Origin: Tsukamurella sp040611135
Lineage (GTDB): Bacteria > Actinomycetota > Actinomycetes > Mycobacteriales > Mycobacteriaceae
Length of the DNA: 64,000 bases
Reading direction: 5' to 3'
Assembly (NCBI RefSeq): GCF_040611135.1
Contig: NZ_JBEXNL010000015.1
Coordinates: 1-64,000 of the forward strand
Below the pieces are notes generated by a model. It ran no database searches. It had not been told where the DNA came from and was given only the letters and a program-made list of their open reading frames with translations. The position numbers and the translations under genes are program-made. Shown piece after piece: positions 11,290 through 19,281 of the stretch. The first letter of the stretch is position 1. Each line of letters begins with the position of its first letter.

Positions 11290-13395
11290 GTGGCACAGGA
11301 AGTGCTTACCGACCTCACGAAGGTCCGCAACATCGGCATCATGGCGCATATCGATGCCGGTAAGACCACCACTACCGAGCGCATCCTGTTCTACACCGGC
11401 GTGAACTACAAGATCGGTGAGACCCACGACGGTGCCTCGACCACCGACTGGATGGAGCAGGAGAAGGAGCGTGGTATCACCATCACCTCCGCCGCCGTCA
11501 CCTGCTTCTGGAACGGCAACCAGATCAACATCATCGACACCCCCGGGCACGTCGACTTCACCGTCGAGGTGGAGCGCTCGCTCCGCGTGCTCGACGGTGC
11601 CGTGGCCGTCTTCGACGGCAAGGAGGGCGTCGAGCCCCAGTCCGAGCAGGTCTGGCGTCAGGCCGAGAAGTACGACGTCCCCCGTATCTGCTTCGTCAAC
11701 AAGATGGACAAGCTGGGCGCCGACTTCTACTTCACCGTGCGCACCATCGAGGAGCGCCTCGGCGCGAAGCCTCTGGTCCTGCAGCTGCCGATCGGTGCCG
11801 AGGATGCCTTCGACGGCGTCGTCGACCTGATCGAGCAGAAGGCCATCACCTGGCGCGGCGTCGTCGAGACCGGTGCCGAGCCGACGATCGAGGAGATCCC
11901 GGCGGACCTGGTCGACAAGGCCGCCGAGTACCGCGAGAAGCTGCTCGAGACCGTCGCCGAGTCCGACGAGGCTCTGATGGAGAAGTACTTCGCCGGCGAG
12001 GAGCTCTCGATCGAGGAGATCAAGGGCGCCATCCGCAAGCTGACCGTGTCGCGTCAGCTGTACCCGGTGCTGTGCGGCTCGGCGTTCAAGAACAAGGGCG
12101 TGCAGCCCATGCTCGACGCCGTGATCGACTACCTCCCCAGCCCGCTCGACGTGCCCTCCATCGAGGGCCACGCCGTGGGCGACGAGGAGAAGATCCTCTC
12201 GCGCAAGCCCAGCAAGGACGAGCCCTTCTCGGCTCTGGCGTTCAAGATCGCCGCGCACCCGTTCTTCGGCAAGCTGACCTTCGTCCGCGTGTACTCGGGT
12301 CACATCGACTCGGGCACCGGCGTGCTCAACGCCACGAAGGGCAACAAGGAGCGCATCGGCAAGCTCTTCCAGATGCACGCCAACAAGGAGATGCCCGTCG
12401 AGGATGCGACCGCTGGTCACATCTACGCGATGATCGGCCTGAAGAACACCACCACCGGTGACACGCTCTGCGATCCGGCGAACCCGATCGTCCTCGAGTC
12501 CATGACCTTCCCGGACCCGGTCATCAACGTCTCGATCGAGCCGAAGACCAAGTCCGATCAGGAGAAGCTGGGCGTCGCGATCCAGAAGCTCGCCGAGGAG
12601 GACCCCACCTTCTCCGTCGAGCTCGACGATCAGACCGGCCAGACCGTCATCGGCGGCATGGGCGAGCTGCACCTCGACATCCTCGTCGACCGCATGCGTC
12701 GCGAGTTCAAGGTCGAGGCGAACGTCGGCAAGCCGCAGGTCGCGTACCGCGAGACGATCCGCAAGTCGGTCGACAAGCACGAGTACACCCACAAGAAGCA
12801 GACGGGTGGCTCGGGCCAGTTCGCGCGCGTCATCATCAAGCTGGAGCCGCTGGAGGACGCCGAGGACGGTGTCACCTACGAGTTCGTCAACGCCGTGACC
12901 GGTGGCCGCGTCCCGAAGGAGTACATCCCTTCGGTCGACGCCGGCGCGCAGGACGCGATGCAGTACGGCGTGCTCGCGGGCTACCCGATGGTGAACGTGA
13001 AGGTCTCGCTGCTCGACGGCGCGTACCACGACGTGGACTCCTCCGAGATGGCGTTCAAGATCGCCGGCGCGCAGGCGTTCAAGGAGGCCGCTCGCAAGGC
13101 CGGCCCCGTCATCCTCGAGCCCATCATGGCTGTCGAGGTCACGACCCCCGAGGACTACATGGGTGACGTGATCGGCGACCTCAACTCCCGCCGTGGCCAG
13201 ATCCAGGCCATGGAGGAACGCAGTGGTGCCCGCGTCGTCAAGGCGCAGGTCCCGCTGTCGGAGATGTTCGGCTACATCGGCGACCTCCGGTCGAAGACCC
13301 AGGGCCGAGCGAACTACTCCATGGTTTTCGACTCGTACGCCGAGGTTCCGGCGAACGTGTCGAAGGAGATCATCGCGAAGGTGAACGGGGAGTAG
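11290..13395 (+). CDS. fusA: Elongation factor G
   Basis: 701-residue translocase GTPase. G1 is AHIDAGKTTTTER, the effector region is ERGITITSA, G3 is DTPGHVDF, G4 is NKMD. Domain II, the domain III LGVAIQKLAEEDPTF segment, domain IV GGSGQFARV and the C-terminal EVPANVSKEIIAKVNGE are intact. GTG start at 11290 after a purine-rich GAGAACGAGG. Third gene of the str operon. A gap of about 150 bp before tuf leaves room for a separate tuf promoter. Confidence 0.98.
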   Translation: MAQEVLTDLTKVRNIGIMAHIDAGKTTTTERILFYTGVNYKIGETHDGASTTDWMEQEKERGITITSAAVTCFWNGNQINIIDTPGHVDFTVEVERSLRVLDGAVAVFDGKEGVEPQSEQVWRQAEKYDVPRICFVNKMDKLGADFYFTVRTIEERLGAKPLVLQLPIGAEDAFDGVVDLIEQKAITWRGVVETGAEPTIEEIPADLVDKAAEYREKLLETVAESDEALMEKYFAGEELSIEEIKGAIRKLTVSRQLYPVLCGSAFKNKGVQPMLDAVIDYLPSPLDVPSIEGHAVGDEEKILSRKPSKDEPFSALAFKIAAHPFFGKLTFVRVYSGHIDSGTGVLNATKGNKERIGKLFQMHANKEMPVEDATAGHIYAMIGLKNTTTGDTLCDPANPIVLESMTFPDPVINVSIEPKTKSDQEKLGVAIQKLAEEDPTFSVELDDQTGQTVIGGMGELHLDILVDRMRREFKVEANVGKPQVAYRETIRKSVDKHEYTHKKQTGGSGQFARVIIKLEPLEDAEDGVTYEFVNAVTGGRVPKEYIPSVDAGAQDAMQYGVLAGYPMVNVKVSLLDGAYHDVDSSEMAFKIAGAQAFKEAARKAGPVILEPIMAVEVTTPEDYMGDVIGDLNSRRGQIQAMEERSGARVVKAQVPLSEMFGYIGDLRSKTQGRANYSMVFDSYAEVPANVSKEIIAKVNGE

Positions 13396-13546
13396 TTCTC
13401 CCCGCTCTCCGGAGCGTGGCGCTTCCCGGCTCCCGCCGCGGCGTCAGACCCACGGCCCCGGCCGTGGCGTCGAGAACAACTGAAGTAATCACACTCGCTT
13501 GCTGGGCACCCGGCCTTGCAAGCACCTACGTCCAGGAGGACATCAA
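13396..13546 (+). promoter_or_regulatory. fusA-tuf intergenic region with hairpin and tuf ribosome-binding site
   Basis: It contains CCACGGCC-CC-GGCCGTGG (13450-13467), a near-perfect hairpin without a U-run. Just before tuf is a strong Shine-Dalgarno, AGGAGGA (13534-13540). An internal tuf promoter is likely, given EF-Tu abundance, but I could not fix its -35/-10 boxes. Confidence 0.45.
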
Positions 13547-14737
13547 GTGGCGAAGGCGAAGTTCGAGCGGACGAAGCCGCACGTGAACATCGGCACCATC
13601 GGTCACGTCGACCACGGCAAGACCACCCTGACGGCTGCCATCACCAAGGTTCTGGCCGAGAAGTACCCGGACCTGAACGAGGCCTCGGCCTTCGATCAGA
13701 TCGACAAGGCGCCGGAGGAGAAGGCTCGTGGTATCACGATCAACATCTCCCACGTCGAGTACCAGACGGAGAAGCGTCACTACGCTCACGTCGATGCGCC
13801 GGGTCACGCCGACTACATCAAGAACATGATCACCGGTGCCGCGCAGATGGACGGCGCGATCCTGGTCGTGGCCGCCACCGACGGCCCGATGCCCCAGACG
13901 CGTGAGCACGTGCTGCTCGCCCGCCAGGTCGGCGTGCCCTACATCCTTGTCGCCCTGAACAAGTGCGACATGGTCGACGACGAGGAGATCCTCGAGCTCG
14001 TCGAGATGGAGGTCCGCGAGCTGCTGGGTTCGCAGGAGTTCGACGAGGACGCCCCCGTCGTCCGCGTGTCGGGCTACCAGGCCCTGCAGGGCGATGCCAA
14101 GTGGACCGAGTCGATCCTCGAGCTCATGAACGCGGTCGACACCGCGATCCCGGATCCCGAGCGTGAGACCGACAAGCCCTTCCTCATGCCCGTCGAGGAC
14201 GTGTTCACGATCACCGGTCGTGGCACCGTCGTCACCGGTCGCGTCGAGCGCGGCATCATCAACGTCAACGAGGAGGTCGAGATCGTCGGCATCCGCGAGA
14301 AGTCGACGAAGACCACCGTCACCGGCATCGAGATGTTCCGCAAGCTGCTCGACTCGGGCCAGGCGGGCGACAACGTCGGTCTGCTGGTCCGTGGCCTCAA
14401 GCGCGAGGACGTCGAGCGCGGCCAGGTCGTCGTGAAGCCCGGCACCACCACTCCCCACACGGAGTTCGAGGGCCAGGCGTACATCCTGTCGAAGGACGAG
14501 GGCGGCCGCCACACCCCGTTCTTCAACAACTACCGTCCGCAGTTCTACTTCCGCACCACGGACGTGACCGGCGTCGTGACCCTCCCCGAGGGCACCGAGA
14601 TGGTCATGCCCGGCGACAACACCGAGATGAGCGTCAAGCTCATCCAGCCGGTCGCCATGGACGAGGGCCTGCGCTTCGCGATCCGCGAGGGTGGCCGCAC
14701 CGTCGGTGCCGGCCGCGTCACGAAGATCATCGCCTGA
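13547..14737 (+). CDS. tuf: Elongation factor Tu
   Basis: 396 residues. It begins MAKAKFERTKPHVNIGT, with G1 GHVDHGKTTL, switch I RGITINISHVEY, G3 DAPGHADY, G4 NKCD. Domains II and III are intact, ending GAGRVTKIIA. It delivers aminoacyl-tRNA to the ribosome. GTG start at 13547 chosen because AGGAGGA lies 6 nt upstream; an upstream in-frame start would add a nonhomologous 16-residue extension. Last gene of the str operon, followed by a strong terminator. Confidence 0.98.
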   Translation: MAKAKFERTKPHVNIGTIGHVDHGKTTLTAAITKVLAEKYPDLNEASAFDQIDKAPEEKARGITINISHVEYQTEKRHYAHVDAPGHADYIKNMITGAAQMDGAILVVAATDGPMPQTREHVLLARQVGVPYILVALNKCDMVDDEEILELVEMEVRELLGSQEFDEDAPVVRVSGYQALQGDAKWTESILELMNAVDTAIPDPERETDKPFLMPVEDVFTITGRGTVVTGRVERGIINVNEEVEIVGIREKSTKTTVTGIEMFRKLLDSGQAGDNVGLLVRGLKREDVERGQVVVKPGTTTPHTEFEGQAYILSKDEGGRHTPFFNNYRPQFYFRTTDVTGVVTLPEGTEMVMPGDNTEMSVKLIQPVAMDEGLRFAIREGGRTVGAGRVTKIIA

Positions 14738-14755
14738 TCTTCGGTCACAGCTGAG

Positions 14756-14791
14756 AACGGCGTCTCTCCCTTCGGGGAGAGGCGCCGTTTT
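14756..14791 (+). terminator. Rho-independent terminator of the str operon
   Basis: AACGGCGTCTCTCCC, loop TTCG, GGGAGAGGCGCCGTT followed by TTT: a long stem with one bulge and a stable UUCG tetraloop, 18 bp after the tuf stop. Confidence 0.9.
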
Positions 14792-15359
14792 CGTATATCG
14801 GGGGCTCTCGGGTGCGGTCATCCGGGCCCGACGATGCCCTGATCCGGACCACTCCGGTACGCCCGGATTCGGGATGGACGACTCGACGACGGGCCGATCC
14901 GGATGTCCCGATCCGCTCCGGCTGCGTGTGCACACCGCCCGGAAGGCGCTCGATCGTCGATCGCAGACGGTGGATGGTTCCACCGGTCACCGGGTTTCGA
15001 GGCGAGCGCAGTAGCCCGACCCGCTTCCGCGACCGACATGAATCCGGTTGTTGCGCAAGAGGATTCGAACCCCCTCTCTCTTCTTCGGTCGTTTTGAGAG
15101 TGCTTCGGGCCGCGGCGGGGGCTCCGTCGCGCGAAGGCTCGGCAGCCCGGCGGCGTCAAGCCGCCACTCCGGCGATCGCGACAGTGTGAGCGAAAACACG
15201 TTGCCATCAGTCGATAACTCGCCGCGAGACATTTAGTCTTGCTAGTGGATCGAGAAATAACGATCCGGAACAGAAGATACGGGGCTGCCGTCGCATTGGT
15301 GGTGGCGTCGAAAATTGTCACTAGTCACTTGTTAATAGTTCAATGGAGGGACTGTCCTC
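14792..15359. other. Gene-poor 570-bp junction between str operon and accessory island
   Basis: I see no convincing protein gene here. The first half is GC-rich; from about 15190 it becomes markedly more AT-rich, as expected for a promoter region or acquired DNA. At 15046-15080 the minus strand reads like the 3' end of a tRNA (T-arm GGGGG-TTCGAAT-CCTCT plus an acceptor-like TGCGCAAC), but no matching 5' half is present. Such tRNA 3' fragments are classic integration-site scars, though here the evidence is weak. Confidence 0.35.
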
Positions 15360-15434
15360 ATGAGCAGAAGTCTCAGGCTGCTTACGTCTCACAATCTCAG
15401 CCGCTCAGCCGGTCGTACATCACCCGAACGGTGA
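15360..15434 (+). CDS. 24-residue leader ORF before the lysis-like cassette
   Basis: ATG at 15360 with a very good Shine-Dalgarno, GGAGGG (15345-15350), nine bases upstream. It encodes 24 residues beginning MSRSLRLLTSHNLSR, rich in Ser, Arg and Leu, and stops at 15434, 6 bp before the GTG of the holin-like gene. That gene has no ribosome-binding site of its own, so coupled translation is plausible. It could be a regulatory leader peptide. Short length limits confidence. Confidence 0.35.
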   Translation: MSRSLRLLTSHNLSRSAGRTSPER

Positions 15435-15440
15435 ACCCCC

Positions 15441-15887
15441 GTGGACTCCGACTCGGACGATCGCTCACCGACCGTATTCGGAATCCGCACCTGGCAGGAT
15501 GTCCGGATTTTCCTGCACGCCACGGCGCCGGCCGCATCGCCCTTGCTACTGACCGTGTCGACCTTCAGTGACCGTGCCGCGCAGCTCATCACCGCGGTCT
15601 GTGCGCTGATCGTCGCCGTGACCGACTCCAGTGTCTCCGCCCTGAAATCGCCGGAGCGCTTGAGGTACTGGATCTATCCGGTGCTCACCGCGCTGGGCTC
15701 GGTCATCGTCGTCGCGGGGCTCGTCACCGAGCATCAGTGGGCCATTCTGGTCGCGTCCGCACCCATCGTCCTGGGTGGCACCGCGGCGCGCGCGAACGCG
15801 CTCGAATCGTCCGTGCGCAGCAGGAATCCGGAATCCGGGTACCCGGCCGAACAATCGGACGACCCGTCGAATTCGGATATCGAATAA
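15441..15887 (+). CDS. Holin-like small membrane protein
   Basis: 148 residues with a charged N-terminus, two or three transmembrane helices (about residues 46-66, 76-96 and 100-120) and an acidic hydrophilic tail. Size, topology and position three genes before a phage-type endolysin fit an actinophage holin, which would make holes in the membrane to release the endolysin. Sequence alone does not prove the family, since holins are defined mostly by topology. GTG start at 15441. No signal peptide. Confidence 0.5.
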   Translation: MDSDSDDRSPTVFGIRTWQDVRIFLHATAPAASPLLLTVSTFSDRAAQLITAVCALIVAVTDSSVSALKSPERLRYWIYPVLTALGSVIVVAGLVTEHQWAILVASAPIVLGGTAARANALESSVRSRNPESGYPAEQSDDPSNSDIE

Positions 15888-15915
15888 CACCCTCATGAAG
15901 TAAGGAATATTTGTC

Positions 15916-16980
15916 ATGCCCAATATCAATACGACCGATATCGATGCCTACAAGCGTCGGCTCCTCACCCCCACCAATCTCGCGGAGCTCGGGATCACCC
16001 CCGACTCGGTGGGCTCGATCCTCAATTCGGACCGGCTGAAGCTGTCGTTCCTGAAGAACGGTGATGTCGTGACCGTTCGACCCACCGGGCTCTCCATCAA
16101 TTCGGTGGTCTTCGGTGACTATTCGGGTCCGTCGGCCGCGACGCTCGGATACAACGCGTACATGAACATCGGCGCGCCGATCGTGGAGCAGAGCGCCGAC
16201 ATCGTCCAGCCCGCCGCCGATGTCCTGTCGCTCCGTGCCTACGAGAACCGCGCCGGCGCGGGAGTGGCCAGGAACTTCTCCGACACCGTCGAGTTCACGA
16301 TCTCCAACAAGCTCACGTGGAACCTCGAGGGCACCACGGAGATCACCTTCACCGATGAGGAGACCTCGGAGCAGTCGGAGACCGAGGAGCGGGAGATCAC
16401 GGTCGAACTCGAGGCCCGTGCCGCGAACGCGTTCACCGTGCACAACCACAAGGACAACATCGGTACCGAGAACGAGACCACTCTCGAGGCGGCGGTGACC
16501 GATGCCGTGCGGGAGATGGTCGGCGCCACCTCACTCGGCAGCTCGATGATGGGCATGGAGCTGATGTTCGGGATCACCGGCTCGATCGGTGGAGAGCTGC
16601 TCACCACGTGGCGCTCGTCGTCCACCGTGTCCGGCGACATCCCACCGAGCTCCCGCGTCCAGACGATGGCGACCCAGCGGCGACAGCTCACGCAGTTCAC
16701 CTACGAGCTGCCGATCACGTTCGGCGGCTTCGTCGCGCTGCAGTACCCCCAGGAGGTGCCGCTGCAGCAGGTACCGCCGCAGGCGAAGCAGCCGACCACG
16801 GCCCGGGTCATCGCGCAGGACATCGCCACTCTCGGGTTGATCGATCCCGATCTCACCTACCGGCCGAAGGGGATCGCGGAGATCGTCTCCAGCCTCGCCG
16901 TCGACCACACGGTGTTCGCGGAGGAGCCCATGGGCAACAAGAACCAGTCGTTCAGCCGCACGCGCGAGCACTACGTGTAG
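15916..16980 (+). CDS. Candidate aerolysin/ETX-MTX2-like beta-pore-forming protein
   Basis: 354 residues; I recognise no named family with certainty. From about residue 115 on, the sequence is dominated by alternating polar/hydrophobic beta strands rich in Ser and Thr: FSDTVEFTISNKLTWNLEG, then TEITFTDEETSEQSETEERE. Later come GSIGGELLTTWRSSSTVSG, the signature-like DIPPSSRV, and QFTYELPITFGGFVAL. This order (TWxLxGT strand pair, acidic Ser/Thr insertion region, Pro-Pro turn before the last sheet) is what aerolysin-fold toxins show. There is no signal peptide, so release would need lysis, consistent with a holin-like gene before it and an endolysin two genes after. Good ribosome-binding site (AAGTAAGGA). 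A phage-derived structural protein is the main alternative. Confidence 0.45.
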   Translation: MPNINTTDIDAYKRRLLTPTNLAELGITPDSVGSILNSDRLKLSFLKNGDVVTVRPTGLSINSVVFGDYSGPSAATLGYNAYMNIGAPIVEQSADIVQPAADVLSLRAYENRAGAGVARNFSDTVEFTISNKLTWNLEGTTEITFTDEETSEQSETEEREITVELEARAANAFTVHNHKDNIGTENETTLEAAVTDAVREMVGATSLGSSMMGMELMFGITGSIGGELLTTWRSSSTVSGDIPPSSRVQTMATQRRQLTQFTYELPITFGGFVALQYPQEVPLQQVPPQAKQPTTARVIAQDIATLGLIDPDLTYRPKGIAEIVSSLAVDHTVFAEEPMGNKNQSFSRTREHYV

Positions 16981-17027
16981 CCGACGGACGACCACTGAAC
17001 AACTCACCGACTGAAGGAACTGACATC

Positions 17028-17444
17028 ATGATCTTCGAAACCATCACCGAATTCGCGACCAAGCTCTCGCAGACCGCCGGCACCACCGAGGGCGGGATGT
17101 CGAATCTGCTGCCCACGGAGCGGGCCGAGACCACCCACGTGCCGCCGCACGATCCCGCGCTCCCGTACGAGGTCGGCGTGCAGGACCCGAAGGTCGTCCG
17201 CGAGACGATCCCGGCACTGCGCAACGTGTTCGACTACGTGGGCGGGGTGACCGGCGGGATCGCCGGCGCGGTGGCGTCGCAGTCGAGCGCGCTGAAGGAT
17301 CCGACGTCGACGACCGACGCCGCGGGCGCGATCTTCAAGCAGGGCGCCGAGACGACCTCGAAGGTGCCCGAGAAGGTGCAGAAGCCGTCCGTCGACCAGT
17401 CGCCGGCCCCGACCGTCCCGACCGCGCCGAAACCCAACGCCTAG
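17028..17444 (+). CDS. Small unknown protein of the lysis-like cassette
   Basis: 138 residues, ATG at 17028 with GAAGGAAC 8 nt upstream. The N-terminal half is mixed. A Gly/Ala-rich weakly hydrophobic segment (FDYVGGVTGGIAGAVASQ, about residues 68-85) could be an amphipathic or membrane-seeking helix. The C-terminal 45 residues are Pro/Thr/Lys-rich and look disordered. No family recognised. Its place between the pore-forming-like protein and the endolysin suggests a partner such as a chaperone, immunity factor or spanin-like element, but this is only context. Confidence 0.55.
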   Translation: MIFETITEFATKLSQTAGTTEGGMSNLLPTERAETTHVPPHDPALPYEVGVQDPKVVRETIPALRNVFDYVGGVTGGIAGAVASQSSALKDPTSTTDAAGAIFKQGAETTSKVPEKVQKPSVDQSPAPTVPTAPKPNA

Positions 17445-17450
17445 CGCACC

Positions 17451-17482
17451 GGCCCGCCCCTTCCCCGTGGAGGGGGCGGGCC
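17451..17482 (+). promoter_or_regulatory. Strong GC hairpin before the endolysin gene
   Basis: GGCCCGCCCC pairs with GGGGCGGGCC across a 12-nt middle. It lies 7 bp after the preceding stop and 29 bp before the endolysin ATG. With no U-run, it may act as an attenuator or RNA stabiliser that lowers endolysin expression relative to the toxin-like gene. Confidence 0.45.
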
Positions 17483-17510
17483 GCGCTCGGCCGACACAGG
17501 AGACCGCGAC

Positions 17511-18161
17511 ATGGACACCCTGTTTGCCGATATCAGCGAGTGGCAGCCGCCGCTCGATGACTCGTACCCCTACCGCGTCCTGTCGATCCGCTCGAACGAC
17601 GGCACGCACAGGGACGACAATTTCGCGCACAACTACGACCTCGCGACCGAATGGCTGGACCAGGGCCGGCTCGAGGTACTCATCGTCTACGTCGTCATCC
17701 GGCAGAACTGGCAGGACTGCGTCCGCACCCACGTGCAGATGCAGGGCGACGACCGACCGGGCGTCGTGAGCATGGTCGACGCCGAGTCCTGGAACGGGCG
17801 GATCGCGGGCGACAACTCGGAGGCGTTCAACGGCGCCGTCCGGCAACTCTCCGTATGGCGCGCGGGTCCGGGGGCCGGGCAGCTCGACCGGCCACGCCGG
17901 GTGATCGGCTACCTCAATCCGAACGATGCGGCGATCTGGCCCAGTCGGCCGCGGATGAGGTGGATCGTGCCCGCGTACGGCGCTCTTCCGAGATTCGGCC
18001 CCGACACCGTCGACCTCGCCGACGGGATGATCGCGCACCAGTACACCGACGGATCCGGGTACGGCGGGGGACTCCCCGAGGGCTACGGCGACGTGCGCTG
18101 TGACATGAACTCGGCGGACGGTGCGTCGGTCCGGATGTTCGCCCAGCAGCTGGGGGTGTGA
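17511..18161 (+). CDS. Phage-type endolysin, GH25-like muramidase fold
   Basis: 216 residues. It begins FADISEWQPPLDDSYPYR, then LSIRSNDGTHRDDNFAHNY, VSMVDAESWNG and ends IAHQYTDGSGYGGG with RCDMNSADG. These are the hallmarks of glycoside-hydrolase-like lysins found in actinobacteriophages: Asp in FADISEWQ, the acidic pair in VDAES, and the terminal QYTDG/CDMN pair. Expected action: cleavage of peptidoglycan glycan strands. No signal peptide, so it would need a holin to reach the wall. No separate cell-wall-binding domain is visible. ATG at 17511, Shine-Dalgarno CAGGAGA. Confidence 0.75.
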   Translation: MDTLFADISEWQPPLDDSYPYRVLSIRSNDGTHRDDNFAHNYDLATEWLDQGRLEVLIVYVVIRQNWQDCVRTHVQMQGDDRPGVVSMVDAESWNGRIAGDNSEAFNGAVRQLSVWRAGPGAGQLDRPRRVIGYLNPNDAAIWPSRPRMRWIVPAYGALPRFGPDTVDLADGMIAHQYTDGSGYGGGLPEGYGDVRCDMNSADGASVRMFAQQLGV

Positions 18162-18164
18162 CGG

Positions 18165-19268
18165 ATGCTCCCGTCCCATCCTCCCGCGGCGAAGGCGCCA
18201 CCGATCGTGGTGGGGAGGTCCGAGCCGCGCTCCGAGCTCCGGCGGGTCCTCGACACGGTGGCCTCGACCGGTACCTCTGCGCCGCAGGTGTGCGTCGTGC
18301 GGGGGCTGGACGGCATAGGCAAGACCTCGGTCCTGCGTGCCGTGCAGTTCGAGGCCGAGACGCGCTTCGCGATGTGCACCCTTCGGGCCTCCCTGCGGTC
18401 CGGCACGCCGTCGGACGCCCTCGCGGCGGCCGCACGGCGGCGGTGCGGGGAGGCGGCGGTGGTACCCGTCCGCGGGCGGCGTGCACACCGCCCCGCCTCG
18501 TGCCAGGCCCACGACATCGAGGCTCTGCTGCGGTCCGTCGCGCGGCGCACCGTCGAGGAGAGGCCGGGAGGTCTCGCCGTCTTCCTGGACGATGCCGACG
18601 GTGCGGACCCGGCCGTGCTGCGCACCGTCGCCCGTGTGGTCCGGAGTTCTCGGGAGGGGCGGGCGGGCGCGCCGGTCGCGTTCTTCATCGCGGCCGCCCC
18701 GGGCCGCTTGAGCGTGGACTCGGTCTCGGCGGACGAGGCGCGGTTCGAGACGCACGATCTGGAGCGTCTCGACGCGGACGCCTCGCGGCGGTTCCTCGCC
18801 CTGCCCGCCGCGAGCGGGGGCGTCGAGTGGGAGGAGGAAGCGATCGACCGCGCGGCCGCGTGGGCCGCGGGGTTCCCGGCAGCGCTGCAGGTGATCGGTG
18901 CGCATGCGTGGGCGGCCGCGCTGACGGCACGCAGGCCGGCGCGCACGATGTCGAAGGCGCACGTCGACGCGGCGACGCGGCCCGCGATCCGATCGCTGGG
19001 CCCTCTGTACGTCGCCGCGCTCAAGCAGGTCACGGAGCCGCGGGAGCGGCGATTCCTCGACGCGCTCGCAACGCTCCCGGGCGGGACGGCCACGCAGGCG
19101 GACGTCGCCCGCGCGATGGGAGTCCCGGGGCGCACTCTGACCGCCGCCCGGGCGCGACTGACGCAGGCCGGAGTGCTCGTGGCCGCCGAGTCCGGCGGAC
19201 TGGCGTTCGGGATGCCGGGCCTCGACGCCCACCTGAGGTTCGCGTCGCGTGCCGCGGAGCGTAGGTGA
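18165..19268 (+). CDS. P-loop ATPase (AAA/STAND-like) with C-terminal winged helix
   Basis: 367 residues, starting 3 bp after the endolysin stop and so almost certainly co-transcribed. It has an N-terminal GRSEPRSELRRVLD box as in AAA_16/ORC-type ATPases, Walker A GLDGIGKTS (about 45-53), Walker B LAVFLDDADG (about 133), and a GLPAAL-like GFPAALQVIG motif typical of STAND/AP-ATPases. A helix-turn-helix follows (ATQADVARAMGVPGRTLTAA, about 310). It could regulate the cassette or act as a conflict-system sensor. Function unknown; the domain call is firm at P-loop level only. Confidence 0.65.
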   Translation: MLPSHPPAAKAPPIVVGRSEPRSELRRVLDTVASTGTSAPQVCVVRGLDGIGKTSVLRAVQFEAETRFAMCTLRASLRSGTPSDALAAAARRRCGEAAVVPVRGRRAHRPASCQAHDIEALLRSVARRTVEERPGGLAVFLDDADGADPAVLRTVARVVRSSREGRAGAPVAFFIAAAPGRLSVDSVSADEARFETHDLERLDADASRRFLALPAASGGVEWEEEAIDRAAAWAAGFPAALQVIGAHAWAAALTARRPARTMSKAHVDAATRPAIRSLGPLYVAALKQVTEPRERRFLDALATLPGGTATQADVARAMGVPGRTLTAARARLTQAGVLVAAESGGLAFGMPGLDAHLRFASRAAERR

Positions 19269-19281
19269 TGACGGTGCACCG

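Noticed and set aside
11266..14983. Long antisense frames over fusA and tuf
   Set aside because: High-GC codon use leaves the opposite strand open; the proteins are low-complexity with no family resemblance.
15046..15135. Functional tRNA gene on the minus strand
   Set aside because: No 5' acceptor strand complements TGCGCAA, and D- and anticodon arms do not fold.
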